The notes under the pieces were generated by a model. That model saw only the letters and a list, made by a program, of their open reading frames with translations. It was not told where the DNA came from and ran no database searches. From Geobacteraceae bacterium GWC2_55_20 (lineage in GTDB: Bacteria > Desulfobacterota > Desulfuromonadia > Geobacterales > Pseudopelobacteraceae): DNA of 37,983 bases. The position numbers were made by a program, and so were the translations under genes. This document shows, in pieces, positions 8,638 through 18,644 of the stretch. The stretch's first letter is position 1. The number at the start of each line of letters is the position of its first letter. The stretch is taken from the NCBI GenBank assembly GCA_001802125.1, contig MGZK01000170.1, positions 1 to 37,983 of the forward strand. Reading direction: 5' to 3'.

Positions 8638-11454
8638 ATGAAACCAATGAAAGTGTCAGCCGTGAAAGCGACGGAATACTATTACCAAGCAGACCCGTTG
8701 TACAGCCTTGACGGCGATCACAAATGGATCGGGTCTGGAGCCAAAAACCTGGGGTTGACTGGCAATATCGACTATGACAAATTCACGAATTTGTTGAACG
8801 GCATGGCTCCGGACGGCAGCAAAAGGCTTGCTGGACGTGAGGCAGATCACGGCAAATACGCTGCTATTGATATGCCGATCAGCATTCCAAAGAGCTTTTC
8901 GATACTCGCAATGGTAGACCCGGAATTTCGGGCAAAACTGACCGAAACTTTGATAAGCAGCGCTGAAAACGTCGGTGAATACGTTTATGGCCGGCAGACT
9001 GCAAACGGCGTCACAGAGCAAGTAAAGGGCGGCATGATCGGGGCGGCATTCGTGCATTCGACGTCCAGGGCAGGCGATCCGAATTTTCATTGCCATACGG
9101 TTGTCGCGAATGTCGTTCAACGCCCAGACGGAACATTTTCGACCCTCGAAAATCGGGAGATTTTCGTCAACCAGGGCGAACACCAGCAGCGGGTTTATTC
9201 GGATCTGGCGTCGATGGCGCACAAAATGGGGTACGCTACGGAACTATCAACAAACAAGGGCGGGCTTGTCGTACCTGAAATATCAGGCGTTGGAAAAGAC
9301 ATTAACGACCAGTTTTCAAAACGGCATGAAGAGATACGGAACGCTACTGAATTAAGGGCTGGGATCAAAGAACGCATGCCGGGCTTGTCAGAAATCGAGG
9401 TTGACGGGCTTGTGCAATTGCATACCAAAGCTGCAAAAGACAAGGATCTTTCGGGCGACGAGCTTAACAAATCGTTTCAGACGCAGCTGAAGGGTCTAGG
9501 AACTTCAGCTGATGAAATACTATCTTCTGCAAAAATGGCAGGGTCAGAGCGGGTGCAGTCGGACCTGACAGCACGCGATTTTGTAAAAATGGCGGCTGGT
9601 GATCTGGCAGAACAAGAGAGTGTTACGTCAGAAAAAAATATTCTGGCGATGGCGACAAAATTGTCTACTGGCGTTTGCGTTCGCGAAGATCTTCAAGGAG
9701 CTTTCAGGGAGTCAGTGAAATCTGGTGATATCGTGGATCTGGGAAAAGGCGGATTTACGACACCGGAGATACAGAAAATCGAACATCATATTGCGACTGT
9801 TGCAGTCGAACAGGCCCATGCTTTCAAACCTCTTCTCGACAAAGCCGGGGCTCTTGATGCGATAACTGTTTTTGAAGCTGCCAAGGGTTTCAAAACAACG
9901 GCAGGACAGGCCGCAGCAATCGAATATACTCTGACAGGCGAAGGGCGGCTGTTGGTGATCCAGGGCGACGCCGGGGCCGGTAAATCGACGGCGTTTGATG
10001 CGATCAACAGAGCTCTGGAAGGCCGGGACGATGTAACTGTAAGAGGTTTGGGGTTCCAGGGAAAGGCGGCTGCAGGTCTTGAGTCCAGCTCTGGTATCAA
10101 ATCTGGAACGATCGACGGCTTTCTTTTGTCAAGATCTGATTGGGACGGCCAAAGCCGGCAGCTTTGGGTTGTCGATGAAGCCAGCATGGCAAGTTCGAAG
10201 CATCTCGGGGCTCTGATGACTCGTGCAGAGAACGAAAACGCGCAGATCGTGCTCGTTGGTGACGCGAAACAGATTGCATCGATCGGGGCCGGCAAATTAT
10301 TTCAGGATCTTCAGGATCATGGTTTAGTAAACACAGCAATTATGGATGAAGTGCGGCGGCAAAAAACAGACTATACAATTGATGTTGCGACGGCTCTTAA
10401 AAAACACGATATCAAATCCGCTCTGGATATATTAGATAACCGTGGCAATATTTTTGAATGTGCTGAAAACGGCGACAGAATAACGAGAGCTGCGAATTTG
10501 TATGTCGAACGTGACGAGGTGATTGCTATTACAGTGACAAACAGGGAACGGTTGGATCTAATCCAGGAAATACGCGCTCTTGAAAAAGCTTCTGGTAAAA
10601 TCGGGACGGAAGATCACATATATACAACAAGGGAACCAGTCAATATCATGGGAGCCGCGAAGCGTTTTGCATCGTCGTATGAACCGGGTAATAGCGTATT
10701 TATTCAACAAAATATAGAGGGATTAATACGAGGTAGCGAATTACAAATTGTCGCGGCTGATACTGCAAAAAACAGGCTGACAGTGCAGAACGATAAAGGC
10801 GATTTGATCGAAATCGACACACTGAAAAACGGGGACAAAATCAGTCAATTCCAGGAGGCCCAAACAGCTTTTTCTGAAGGCGAAAAAGTGATTTGGACAA
10901 AAAACGATAATACTGATTTTGGAAAACAACACGGACTTATGAACGGCGTTACCGGCGTGATATCAGAAATTAAGGACGGTATCGCAACAATTAAAACTGA
11001 AAACGGAGATACAATACAACAGCGACTGGAGGGGGCATATATCACAAATGCTCAGGCTATTACGATCAATAAAAGCCAAGGTTTGGGAGAGCGAGACGTT
11101 ATCGCTGTTTTATCATCAGACGCGCCAGCAGCGCTGCTCGATGAAAACAAATTCTATACTGCTTTAACAAGGATGACTCATAACATTTTTGCAGTTACTG
11201 ATGATAAAAACAAACTACTGGAGGCTGTCAGCAACCCCCAAGAAAAAACTTCGACTCTTGACCATGCTGACGAGCTTTTGGCAGGCCTGAAAGCCCGCCA
11301 GGCTGCAGAACAAAATATCAACGACATGCCGGGCGGCTGGAAAGAAAATCATGTGGCGGCTGATGAAAAATCCGCGGTTGTCATCGAGGACAAAATGCAG
11401 GATAAATCGAACGAGCAGCAACAGCAGAGGGCGCAGATCCAGATGAGTATGTAG
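8638..11454 (+). CDS. traI: MobF conjugative relaxase-helicase (TrwC/TraI type)
   Basis: 938 residues, close to R388 TrwC (966) and much shorter than F TraI (1756). The N-terminal relaxase domain (about 1-300) shows the tyrosine cluster Y14-Y16, expected to attack the nic-site phosphate, and the metal-binding histidine triad H140, H151, H153 in HSTSR...DPNFHCH. The helicase part has Walker A GDAGAGKS (443-450), Walker B VVDEAS (D513, E514), the VGDAKQ motif and the C-terminal NKSQG and YTALTR motifs of SF1 RecD-like helicases. The extreme C terminus (about 890-938) is polar and Gln-rich. The enzyme nicks oriT, stays covalently bound to the 5' end and unwinds the strand. Its coupling protein (TraD) is not in the window. 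It follows traU closely (GGGAG ribosome site). Confidence 0.95.
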   Translation: MKPMKVSAVKATEYYYQADPLYSLDGDHKWIGSGAKNLGLTGNIDYDKFTNLLNGMAPDGSKRLAGREADHGKYAAIDMPISIPKSFSILAMVDPEFRAKLTETLISSAENVGEYVYGRQTANGVTEQVKGGMIGAAFVHSTSRAGDPNFHCHTVVANVVQRPDGTFSTLENREIFVNQGEHQQRVYSDLASMAHKMGYATELSTNKGGLVVPEISGVGKDINDQFSKRHEEIRNATELRAGIKERMPGLSEIEVDGLVQLHTKAAKDKDLSGDELNKSFQTQLKGLGTSADEILSSAKMAGSERVQSDLTARDFVKMAAGDLAEQESVTSEKNILAMATKLSTGVCVREDLQGAFRESVKSGDIVDLGKGGFTTPEIQKIEHHIATVAVEQAHAFKPLLDKAGALDAITVFEAAKGFKTTAGQAAAIEYTLTGEGRLLVIQGDAGAGKSTAFDAINRALEGRDDVTVRGLGFQGKAAAGLESSSGIKSGTIDGFLLSRSDWDGQSRQLWVVDEASMASSKHLGALMTRAENENAQIVLVGDAKQIASIGAGKLFQDLQDHGLVNTAIMDEVRRQKTDYTIDVATALKKHDIKSALDILDNRGNIFECAENGDRITRAANLYVERDEVIAITVTNRERLDLIQEIRALEKASGKIGTEDHIYTTREPVNIMGAAKRFASSYEPGNSVFIQQNIEGLIRGSELQIVAADTAKNRLTVQNDKGDLIEIDTLKNGDKISQFQEAQTAFSEGEKVIWTKNDNTDFGKQHGLMNGVTGVISEIKDGIATIKTENGDTIQQRLEGAYITNAQAITINKSQGLGERDVIAVLSSDAPAALLDENKFYTALTRMTHNIFAVTDDKNKLLEAVSNPQEKTSTLDHADELLAGLKARQAAEQNINDMPGGWKENHVAADEKSAVVIEDKMQDKSNEQQQQRAQIQMSM

Positions 11455-11961
11455 TGCCACTGGGTAAGGCAATCTTTCAAAAGCTGCTTCTGAAAGGCCA
11501 ACAGGTAACATAGGTGTAGGTTTTTTTACACATAGCTAACAAGCTGATATTGAAACAGAAAATGGCGATAAACCTAAATGTGTAAAGAATCTTTCCAACT
11601 CAATAAAAGCCAACATAATAAGTATGTTAGAGCGTTATTTGAAAATGTTGTAAAGAATCTTTACACATTTTTTCTGGCTTAAAGATTCTCCCGTCCTACT
11701 CATATCTCCGTATATTCCCATCTGCGGTAACAGATAACGTAAAATATTTTTCTTCATAAAAATGCTGAACACCCTTTGGAGTCAGTATCCACGGCCTTTT
11801 GACGATTTCCACACTACGTATGTGTGATTATTTTTAAAAAGTTGGCATTATATGTGTAAAACCTGTGTGGGTTATGATACAGAAGACCATATGATATATG
11901 CGTATTAACGAATAATTAAACATATTTCTTTTGGAATGAATATTAACATCTGGAGGTAACA
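11455..11961. other. Non-coding junction between relaxase and Rhs cargo
   Basis: About 500 bp without a convincing gene. It holds a terminator-like hairpin (11643-11675), a partial second copy of the same sequence (TGTAAAGAATCTTTCCA, 11581-11597) and an AT-rich stretch before the GTG start at 11962. On the minus strand a frame of about 41 codons without a start (roughly 11705-11827) could be a gene remnant. Base composition shifts from GC-balanced transfer genes to AT-rich DNA here, marking the left edge of the cargo. Confidence 0.5.
11643..11675 (+). terminator. Probable terminator downstream of the relaxase gene
   Basis: AAATGT and GTAAAG pair with CTTTAC and ACATTT around an AAT loop (12 bp with one bulged T), followed by more T. 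It is AT-rich and therefore weaker than the other terminators here, and the inner 17 bases (11649-11665) form a palindrome that could instead be a protein-binding site. Confidence 0.5.
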
Positions 11962-12831
11962 GTGAAATTTAGAGTTGTATTTGCCACAATATTATTGATT
12001 CTTTCTTCTTCCTTACAGGTTTTTGCCGCCGATCAGGTCTATTATTACCACACAGACCCTGCGGGAACTCCGCTGTCCATGACTGATTCCAACGGCACAG
12101 TAGTATGGAAAGCAGACTACAAACCCTTTGGGGAAGAGTATGCTGTTACCGGTTCTGCCGCCAATGATAAGCGTTTTGTTGGTAAGGAGAAGGACGAAGA
12201 AACGGGACTTTCATATTTTGGTGCGCGATATGAAGATGCAAAGATTGGGAGATTTACCGCAGTTGACCCTGTAAGTGCGGTTGATCCGATAACTGGCAAA
12301 ACCAATGAGAAAGTGCTGTTGAATCCGCAGCGACTGAATGCTTATGCCTATACTTTGAACAATCCGTATAGATTTGTTGATCCTGATGGGAGAGATGTTG
12401 CTTTTACGGTTGATCCTTTAGCAGCCGGTGGGAATGGCCATACTTCACTTTTTTATCAAGATAGAAATGGCGGGTGGAATAAATATGACCAAGGAGCTGC
12501 TGGGGAAACTAGGTCCTCTGGTGGGAATAAAGGTTTTCTACTTGGATTTGATGCTCCCGCAGGTGTTTCTATAAAACCAGTTGGCTCACTACCAGGAGAA
12601 GCCTTTGTAATAAAAACTTCTAGAAACCAGGATGCACTTATTGCTGATAGTGCTCTTAAAAGTCAAGCAGAACATAATTCCGGCGCTGCCAGATACAACC
12701 TCTATAGTAATAATTGCACAGACGCAGCTACAGATGTGGTTAATAAATCAGATGCTGGCATTAAAATCCCTAATCCTTGGCATACGATAAAACCTAATTC
12801 ATGGTTTAAAACATTGATTAATACTAAATAA
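11962..12831 (+). CDS. Secreted orphan Rhs tip with C-terminal toxin-like domain
   Basis: 289 residues, GTG start preceded by CTGGAGG. Residues 1-23 are a signal peptide (ending VFAA). Residues 24-143 are an Rhs core-associated region: YYYHTDPAGTPLSMTD, KPFGEEY, the G-x-SYFGARYED-x-x-GRF segment and NPYRFVDPDG, where Rhs proteins normally switch to a variable toxin tip. Residues 144-289 are the variable part, with H160 in GNGHTSLF and C252 in NNCTDAA. A His before a Cys in this setting recalls permuted papain-like (NlpC/LRAT-type) folds, so a peptidase or amidase toxin is possible but unproven. It lacks the long YD-repeat shell usually in the same chain; a separate shell-like protein is encoded at 13818. 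The two genes in between are immunity candidates. Confidence 0.75.
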   Translation: MKFRVVFATILLILSSSLQVFAADQVYYYHTDPAGTPLSMTDSNGTVVWKADYKPFGEEYAVTGSAANDKRFVGKEKDEETGLSYFGARYEDAKIGRFTAVDPVSAVDPITGKTNEKVLLNPQRLNAYAYTLNNPYRFVDPDGRDVAFTVDPLAAGGNGHTSLFYQDRNGGWNKYDQGAAGETRSSGGNKGFLLGFDAPAGVSIKPVGSLPGEAFVIKTSRNQDALIADSALKSQAEHNSGAARYNLYSNNCTDAATDVVNKSDAGIKIPNPWHTIKPNSWFKTLINTK

Positions 12832-12849
12832 ATATATAAGGAAGATAAC

Positions 12850-13296
12850 ATGAAAGCACTATTACTTACAACTATGATGATTATTGTAATATCGTCTGTT
12901 GCTTGCACACAAGCTAAAACTATTAATCACAAACTTCAAGTAATTGATAACGATATTATAATAACATGCAATATCAATAAAACACAAACAAAGACATATA
13001 ATTCAGATGAGGTTAAACAACTCAATTTAACCAGTAATTTACAAACATTCATATATGGTGTTATTGATGTTAAAAACATGACTGCAAAACCAGTAATTTT
13101 CAACATAGAAGATTACAAACTATCTTTTGACAGTAGTATTAGCAGCAAAATTTATATTGATAGCATAGCAGACATAATAATTAATAAAGAGGTATTAACA
13201 CCTAATGGTCATTCAACAAAAAACGTCTATTGGGTATTTCCCGGAAGCATCAATACTGATGATATAAACAAAATACAAGTAAATATTAATAGATAA
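12850..13296 (+). CDS. Small exported protein, candidate Rhs immunity protein
   Basis: 148 residues, start after AAGGAAG, 18 bp behind the orphan Rhs tip. The N terminus is a signal peptide (MKALLLTTMM...SSVACTQA); the cysteine at residue 19 could be a lipidation site, although the lipobox (SVAC) is imperfect. The rest is polar, Asn/Ile/Lys-rich and beta-prone with no recognised domain. DNA here is very AT-rich compared with the transfer genes, typical of recently acquired immunity genes. Immediate position after a putative secreted toxin suggests a periplasmic immunity protein; this is an inference from context only. Confidence 0.6.
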   Translation: MKALLLTTMMIIVISSVACTQAKTINHKLQVIDNDIIITCNINKTQTKTYNSDEVKQLNLTSNLQTFIYGVIDVKNMTAKPVIFNIEDYKLSFDSSISSKIYIDSIADIIINKEVLTPNGHSTKNVYWVFPGSINTDDINKIQVNINR

Positions 13297-13395
13297 TTGC
13301 TGTAGTAGTTTTATAAAATATGTATGAGGCAAAAAAACACTTTCGAATTTAACTTCAGAATCTTTAGGCGAAATAAAAACTGCGAGGTAAATAAT

Positions 13396-13749
13396 ATGAT
13401 CAGGATTGTCAATTTAAGCTTGATAATATTATTTGCTGTATTGCTGACTAGCTTCACTGTAGCAGCTAAAGAGAAGGGATTAGAACTTACTGGAAGTTGT
13501 ATTAAGGCATTGCTTGTTTGTTATGATGATTTTAAACAAATTGACAGCATGTCATACGAACAAAGAGTTCTCGATAACTATAAAATTAAAATAAGTGAGA
13601 ACAAAAAAGAGTACTTAATAGAATATATACCAAAGTTGCTAAGTGAATCAGAAATGAAAAAGATAAATAGAATGACTATTGGTAGAAATATTAAATATGT
13701 TGTAAATAAAAATACTACTAAAATAACTAAGCGTGAATTTTATAAATGA
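13396..13749 (+). CDS. Small exported protein, second immunity candidate or orphan
   Basis: 117 residues from the ATG at 13396, preferred to an upstream start at 13324 because GCGAGG lies ahead of it and the protein then begins with a signal peptide (MIRIVNLSLIILFAVLLTSFTVAA). The mature part has two cysteines (SCIKALLVCYDD) and is Lys/Ile/Glu-rich; no family recognised. The DNA is again very AT-rich. It lies between the first immunity candidate and the large YD-repeat gene and could serve either. Confidence 0.55.
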   Translation: MIRIVNLSLIILFAVLLTSFTVAAKEKGLELTGSCIKALLVCYDDFKQIDSMSYEQRVLDNYKIKISENKKEYLIEYIPKLLSESEMKKINRMTIGRNIKYVVNKNTTKITKREFYK

Positions 13750-13817
13750 TCTGCCAAACAATAAGTATTTAAATTATATTTGATGGTATCAATTAAACTG
13801 ATCTATGTGGAGGGTAA

Positions 13818-16800
13818 ATGTCCAGTAGCTTTCTTAATAATATTCGCAACATCTTAATGCTATGCACGATCGTAATACTTTTGGCGGCGAACTATGCCTT
13901 TGCCGACTTCGATACCGATCCGTTCTATGATCGTCGAGGAAAACTCGGCGCTCCTACATATGATTCCATTACCGAGCACATAGATCCATTTTCAGGAAAT
14001 ATGTTGATTGTCCATACCGACCTGCACCTACCCGGCAAAGGGGGATTGGATGTAACCCTCAACCGCTCATATAACAGCCTGATCTATGGACGCCGGGACG
14101 ACTCTTTTCCTGATTTTGTGGGAGGATATGACAAAAGCCCACTTGGACCAGGCTGGTCAATGCATATGGGAATACTGCGTAATCCTCCTGCGATGTCTGC
14201 TGTAAATTATCCTTTGAACATGACATGGGGTAACAACCCGGTATTTGAACTGTCAGACGGAACAAAACAGATATTTTATCCAGCACCTTCCGACAACACT
14301 AAAATGGTGAGTAAAGACTTCTGGATATTGAAAACCATTCAGATTGTTGACTATAACAATCACGGAGATTGGCAGATTACCTCACCTGATGGAACTGTCT
14401 ATTTGGTCAGCAACAACACCGCTGGATACAGCACCACCAATTTCACAAACGTTAGCATGACAAACGTAGCACAAGTCACTTCCATAACTAACGCTTCTCA
14501 GACTGCCACCATTACGGTTACGTATGATAAGACCAACTCTGCGACCGGAATCGACACAATCACAGATTCGCTTGGCAGGGTAATTTCGTTCACCTATAAC
14601 TCTACAACGCAAATGCTCCAATCAATAACTACCGGCACCGGAGCAGATTCAAGAACTATTTCGTATGAATACAAGACGGTAGCTCCCTATAATCTATTGA
14701 ACAAGGTCATCCTGCCCGTAGGTAATCCGTGGCAATATGACTACGATACGACAGACGAATTATCCGAAATTACATTCCCTGCAGGCGGGAAAAACAAATA
14801 CACCTACAAGGATCAGCTTTTCAATGTAGGTGGATGCAAAGTGTCCTTCCGAGTTATGGACTATAAAGAAACGCAGAGCATACGAAGTGTTACTGGTGGC
14901 AAGTGGACGTACAGTTACAATTCAGGTGGAGCATCAGGAGATGTCACGACTGTCACAGCTCCGGATAATGTTACGGAAACCTATACCTATTACGGGTGGG
15001 GTAACACCGGCAGCAACAATCTCTGGAAAGTTGGACTGCCAATGAATCAAGTTTTCAACTTCAACGGCACCACCACCACGGAAGCATTTAGCTGGGATAA
15101 GCCGACATCAGCACTATCAAATATCACCATAAGCAATATAACCTGGGGCTGCAACGGTTTTGTTATCTCTGATTCAGGCGTGTACCCGGCTCTTATGACC
15201 ACAAAGTCATCTAACCGAGATGGAAAAACCTATAAAACAGAAACCCCACAAGTCAGTGATTTTAACGCATACGGCGACCCGCTGAAGATAATTGAAACTG
15301 GTGATGCCATCAGAACGAAGACTTTAACTTATTGCACAAATCCGCTACTGAATATCGTCAAAGGCAAAGTGTCGTCTGAAACCATTGTAAGTAATACGAG
15401 CAATGTTTTCACCGGAACCTCGTCATCCAGTTGGACATATGGCACACCCTCTGATTGCATCAACGTAACAAATACAGACATTAATGGTGTAACAACCGAC
15501 TACGAATATTATCCCAAGGATGACATCTACAATCAATACGGACCCAATGGCGGTAATCTCAAAAAGGTTACTGATGCCAACGATCACACTATGACTTATG
15601 AATGGTCAAACGGTAAAATTTCAAAAGAAACCAACTCGCTTCCGGCGCCTTTTTCGATTATCCGTGAAATTAACATTGATGGCACGGTTAAAAACGAGAA
15701 AAACGGCAGAGGATTCAAAACTAGTTATGAGTATGATAAAAATTTACGCTTAACCAAAATCACACCGCCAATAATCTCCCCCTCATCAAATCTGACCGAC
15801 ATAGCATATCCCACTGATAACTCAACGAAAAAAGAGACTCGTGGTGAGTTTGTTACGACCTATTACTACGATGGGTTTGGTCGCCCCACTGGCAGCAGCA
15901 ATTCAAAAGATGTCACTACAACAATTGCCTACAAAGCTTATGGAGTGAAAGACTACACCGATTCGAACATTGGTGACAAAACTGAATATGACTTCTTTGG
16001 CAGGCCGACTAAAGTTACGGATAAAGATTCTTACAGCGAAACGTATGATTATGATGTTGTCAGTAACACTACGACAACAAAAGTAACGGACAAGAAAACC
16101 AAGACTTACTATCTCACGTATACCGCCTTTGGCAATCCGGACGAAAAGTATCTCATGGCCGTCAAGGATCAGAACCTTAAAACAACAACCTACTCCAGAA
16201 ATATTCTCGGCAATCTTACCCAGACAAGCCAGATAATGCCAACCGGGAATGTAACTCGCAGCTACGTCTATGGCCTGTATGAAGATCTTGCATTGGATCT
16301 TACCAAACCAGCTTTTTTGGTTTCCGAAACCAACCCTGAAACCGGCACCATCACGTATATAAGGGATAATGTCGGCAACATGAAACAGAGGACGGATGCG
16401 TCAGGCACTGCGACTTATACATACGACGAAATCAATCGACTGAAAAAAATCAGTAAAAACTCGGAAGTCATCGATTTTGATTACGACAAAGCCAACAACA
16501 GGACATTGCTTGCAACAAGCGCGGCGCATATCGACTATACTTACGATGGAGCAAATCGACAGGAAACAAAGATTGAAATCATTGCGGGTAAAAGTTACTT
16601 AACCAAATACGGATATTCAGGAAATGACATCATAAACAGCATCACCTATCCGTCAGGCAGAATAGTCAACTATGGAATCAACACCAAAAACCAAGTGACA
16701 TCAATAACCCAGGCGGGAGCAGGTGCCGATTTTGTTGATAATGTATCCTACTATACTACCGAGCTGTCTGGAATTCATGCGGGATTACCAAAAGACTATA

Positions 16801-18521
16801 CCTTCAGCAATAATGTGAAAACCACCCCCACCTACAACAATAGGCAGCTCATTACAGATATTTCCGCCGGGACAACTGGGTCCAAATTGACAGCCCATTA
16901 CGAATACGACACACGAGGTAATACATCTGTATTTACCAGCAATGTTGGTAGTCCGCAGGGATTTGAGTACGATGATTTAAGCCGACTCACGACTTTTACC
17001 GGTGCGTGGGGGAGTGGATTGTTTGAATATTACGACGCAGGAAACCGCAAGACAAAAAATGTCGGCACCAATAATTCCACTACCTACAACTACAATGATG
17101 GAAACAGTAAAAATCGCCTTGATTCGACTACCGGCAGTGAACCAGCATCATATACATACAACGGCAATGGTTCCCTGCTCGCCGGCTCTTGGGGAGGAAC
17201 AAACTATACATTTGCATATAATGCCTATGACAATCTGACCAGCGTTTCGAGTGGCGGTATAACACTTGCCAGCTACGGGTATGATGGCGACGGCATGCGG
17301 ATAACGAAGACAGCCAACGGCAAGACAACCGTATATCATTACGATCAATCCGGACAAGTAATTTCCGAAGATGCAGGTAATAATGGCTTGATTGCCGATT
17401 ATGTTTATCTAAACGGTAAGCTGGTCGCAAAAATTGTCTCAACACCTATAATCACAGTTACTCCACCATCTGACAGTTTTGGAAGTGTCGCTATCAATAT
17501 TTCTTCTCCTAACCATCTGGTTACAATCAAGAACACCGGCAAGGCGGGACTTGAACTCGGATCAATAATTATTTCCGGTGCGGATTCTGCCGAATTTGCA
17601 TTAACTACCGACGGATGCTCCGGAAATATACTTGCACCACAAGCAAGTTGTATTGTTCAGATGAAATTCTCTCCCACATCAGCGGGGTCAAAATCCGCCA
17701 TTCTCGAAATTCCGTCCAATGATCCGATCACATCTGTTGTTAATGTGACCTTGAATGGTATCGGCATCATCCCAACACTGTACGTCTATAAGATCGGCAC
17801 AGGAACCGGTACGATATCCAGTTTGCCCAGCGGCATAGATTGCGGCGGTATTTGTTCAGCGACATTTCCGACAAATACACAAGTAGCGTTAACGGCAATA
17901 CCTGATACTAATTCGAAATTCTCTGGATGGTCTGGTGATTGTGTTGGTACAGATTGTAACGTTACATTGGATGGTTTAAAGAGCGTGGCTGCTGTATTCG
18001 ACTTAAATTTACCTGTCGTTGAATTCAGTGCGACGCCCACGATTGGAGAAGGGCCGTATCTCGTTAATTTCACAAGTCAGTTACAAGAGGCCGTTACCTG
18101 GCAGTGGGATTTTGGGGACGGTACAACCAGCACGGAAAATAATCCTTCGCATCTATACCGTCTACCTGGCACATATACCGTCAACCTGACGGCAGAAAAT
18201 GCTATAGGCACCAGTGCTGTCAGTAAAAGCAATTACATTACCGTGAATACATGCTCCCAACTCCCGGTCAGGATCTTACGTAATCCACCCGTATATTACA
18301 ATCTCCTTCAGACCGCGTATTCAAATGCACAAAATGACGAAACAATTCAGGTGCAGGCAATCACTTTTACTGAAGAGTTTGACGCAACATTGGAAAACAC
18401 GATAACGATTGATGGTGGTTACACTTGCGACTATTCTACCAATCCCGATATGACCTTAATTAATGGATCAGCCAGTATGTCATTTGGGACAACAACAATG
18501 CAGAATATCGCCGTTCAATGA
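13818..18521 (+). CDS. Giant secreted YD-repeat (Rhs-like) protein
   Basis: 1567 residues, ATG preceded by GGAGGG. Signal peptide 1-29 (ending NYAFA). Residues about 35-1200 are an Rhs/YD-repeat shell: an N-terminal segment with DPFSGNM and LNRSYNS, then many Y-D-x-x-x-R/N-R-L units. About 1209-1315 is an ASH/choice-of-anchor-type beta domain (DSFGSVAI...ADSAEFALTTDGCSG); about 1318-1395 resembles a divergent InlB B-repeat (GTGTISSLPSGIDCGG...FSGWSGDC); about 1399-1485 is a PKD domain (WQWDFGDGTTSTENNPSHLY). The final 80 residues (VRILRNPPVYYNLLQTAY...DGGYTCDY) match a C-terminal domain I associate with secreted Geobacter proteins. Unlike toxin-bearing Rhs proteins there is no core-plus-toxin end; the chain instead ends in adhesion-type domains. 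The missing tip is encoded separately at 11962. A surface shell or adhesin is likely. Confidence 0.85.
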   Translation: MSSSFLNNIRNILMLCTIVILLAANYAFADFDTDPFYDRRGKLGAPTYDSITEHIDPFSGNMLIVHTDLHLPGKGGLDVTLNRSYNSLIYGRRDDSFPDFVGGYDKSPLGPGWSMHMGILRNPPAMSAVNYPLNMTWGNNPVFELSDGTKQIFYPAPSDNTKMVSKDFWILKTIQIVDYNNHGDWQITSPDGTVYLVSNNTAGYSTTNFTNVSMTNVAQVTSITNASQTATITVTYDKTNSATGIDTITDSLGRVISFTYNSTTQMLQSITTGTGADSRTISYEYKTVAPYNLLNKVILPVGNPWQYDYDTTDELSEITFPAGGKNKYTYKDQLFNVGGCKVSFRVMDYKETQSIRSVTGGKWTYSYNSGGASGDVTTVTAPDNVTETYTYYGWGNTGSNNLWKVGLPMNQVFNFNGTTTTEAFSWDKPTSALSNITISNITWGCNGFVISDSGVYPALMTTKSSNRDGKTYKTETPQVSDFNAYGDPLKIIETGDAIRTKTLTYCTNPLLNIVKGKVSSETIVSNTSNVFTGTSSSSWTYGTPSDCINVTNTDINGVTTDYEYYPKDDIYNQYGPNGGNLKKVTDANDHTMTYEWSNGKISKETNSLPAPFSIIREINIDGTVKNEKNGRGFKTSYEYDKNLRLTKITPPIISPSSNLTDIAYPTDNSTKKETRGEFVTTYYYDGFGRPTGSSNSKDVTTTIAYKAYGVKDYTDSNIGDKTEYDFFGRPTKVTDKDSYSETYDYDVVSNTTTTKVTDKKTKTYYLTYTAFGNPDEKYLMAVKDQNLKTTTYSRNILGNLTQTSQIMPTGNVTRSYVYGLYEDLALDLTKPAFLVSETNPETGTITYIRDNVGNMKQRTDASGTATYTYDEINRLKKISKNSEVIDFDYDKANNRTLLATSAAHIDYTYDGANRQETKIEIIAGKSYLTKYGYSGNDIINSITYPSGRIVNYGINTKNQVTSITQAGAGADFVDNVSYYTTELSGIHAGLPKDYTFSNNVKTTPTYNNRQLITDISAGTTGSKLTAHYEYDTRGNTSVFTSNVGSPQGFEYDDLSRLTTFTGAWGSGLFEYYDAGNRKTKNVGTNNSTTYNYNDGNSKNRLDSTTGSEPASYTYNGNGSLLAGSWGGTNYTFAYNAYDNLTSVSSGGITLASYGYDGDGMRITKTANGKTTVYHYDQSGQVISEDAGNNGLIADYVYLNGKLVAKIVSTPIITVTPPSDSFGSVAINISSPNHLVTIKNTGKAGLELGSIIISGADSAEFALTTDGCSGNILAPQASCIVQMKFSPTSAGSKSAILEIPSNDPITSVVNVTLNGIGIIPTLYVYKIGTGTGTISSLPSGIDCGGICSATFPTNTQVALTAIPDTNSKFSGWSGDCVGTDCNVTLDGLKSVAAVFDLNLPVVEFSATPTIGEGPYLVNFTSQLQEAVTWQWDFGDGTTSTENNPSHLYRLPGTYTVNLTAENAIGTSAVSKSNYITVNTCSQLPVRILRNPPVYYNLLQTAYSNAQNDETIQVQAITFTEEFDATLENTITIDGGYTCDYSTNPDMTLINGSASMSFGTTTMQNIAVQ

Positions 18522-18627
18522 AAACATTGAAGTCCTGATAAGTAAACTTATTCAAACAAGTGAATACGACGATGTATATTCAGAAATAAACCCATTAATT
18601 GCAAAAGCATTGGGTACTTCAAAATAA
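18522..18627 (+). pseudogene. Possible remnant of a gene end after the YD-repeat gene
   Basis: In the frame ending at TAA 18625-18627 the sequence reads as a plausible acidic helical C terminus (IEVLISKLIQTSE...PLIAKALGTSK) but has no start codon or ribosome site of its own. It could be the surviving end of an older gene cut by insertion of the YD-repeat module. It may also be chance. Confidence 0.25.
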
Positions 18628-18644
18628 TATAGATAGGTTGCGGA

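Noticed and set aside
11705-11827. Minus-strand 41-codon frame resembling a protein C terminus
   Set aside because: No start codon or upstream continuation; could be a gene fragment, but nothing identifies it.
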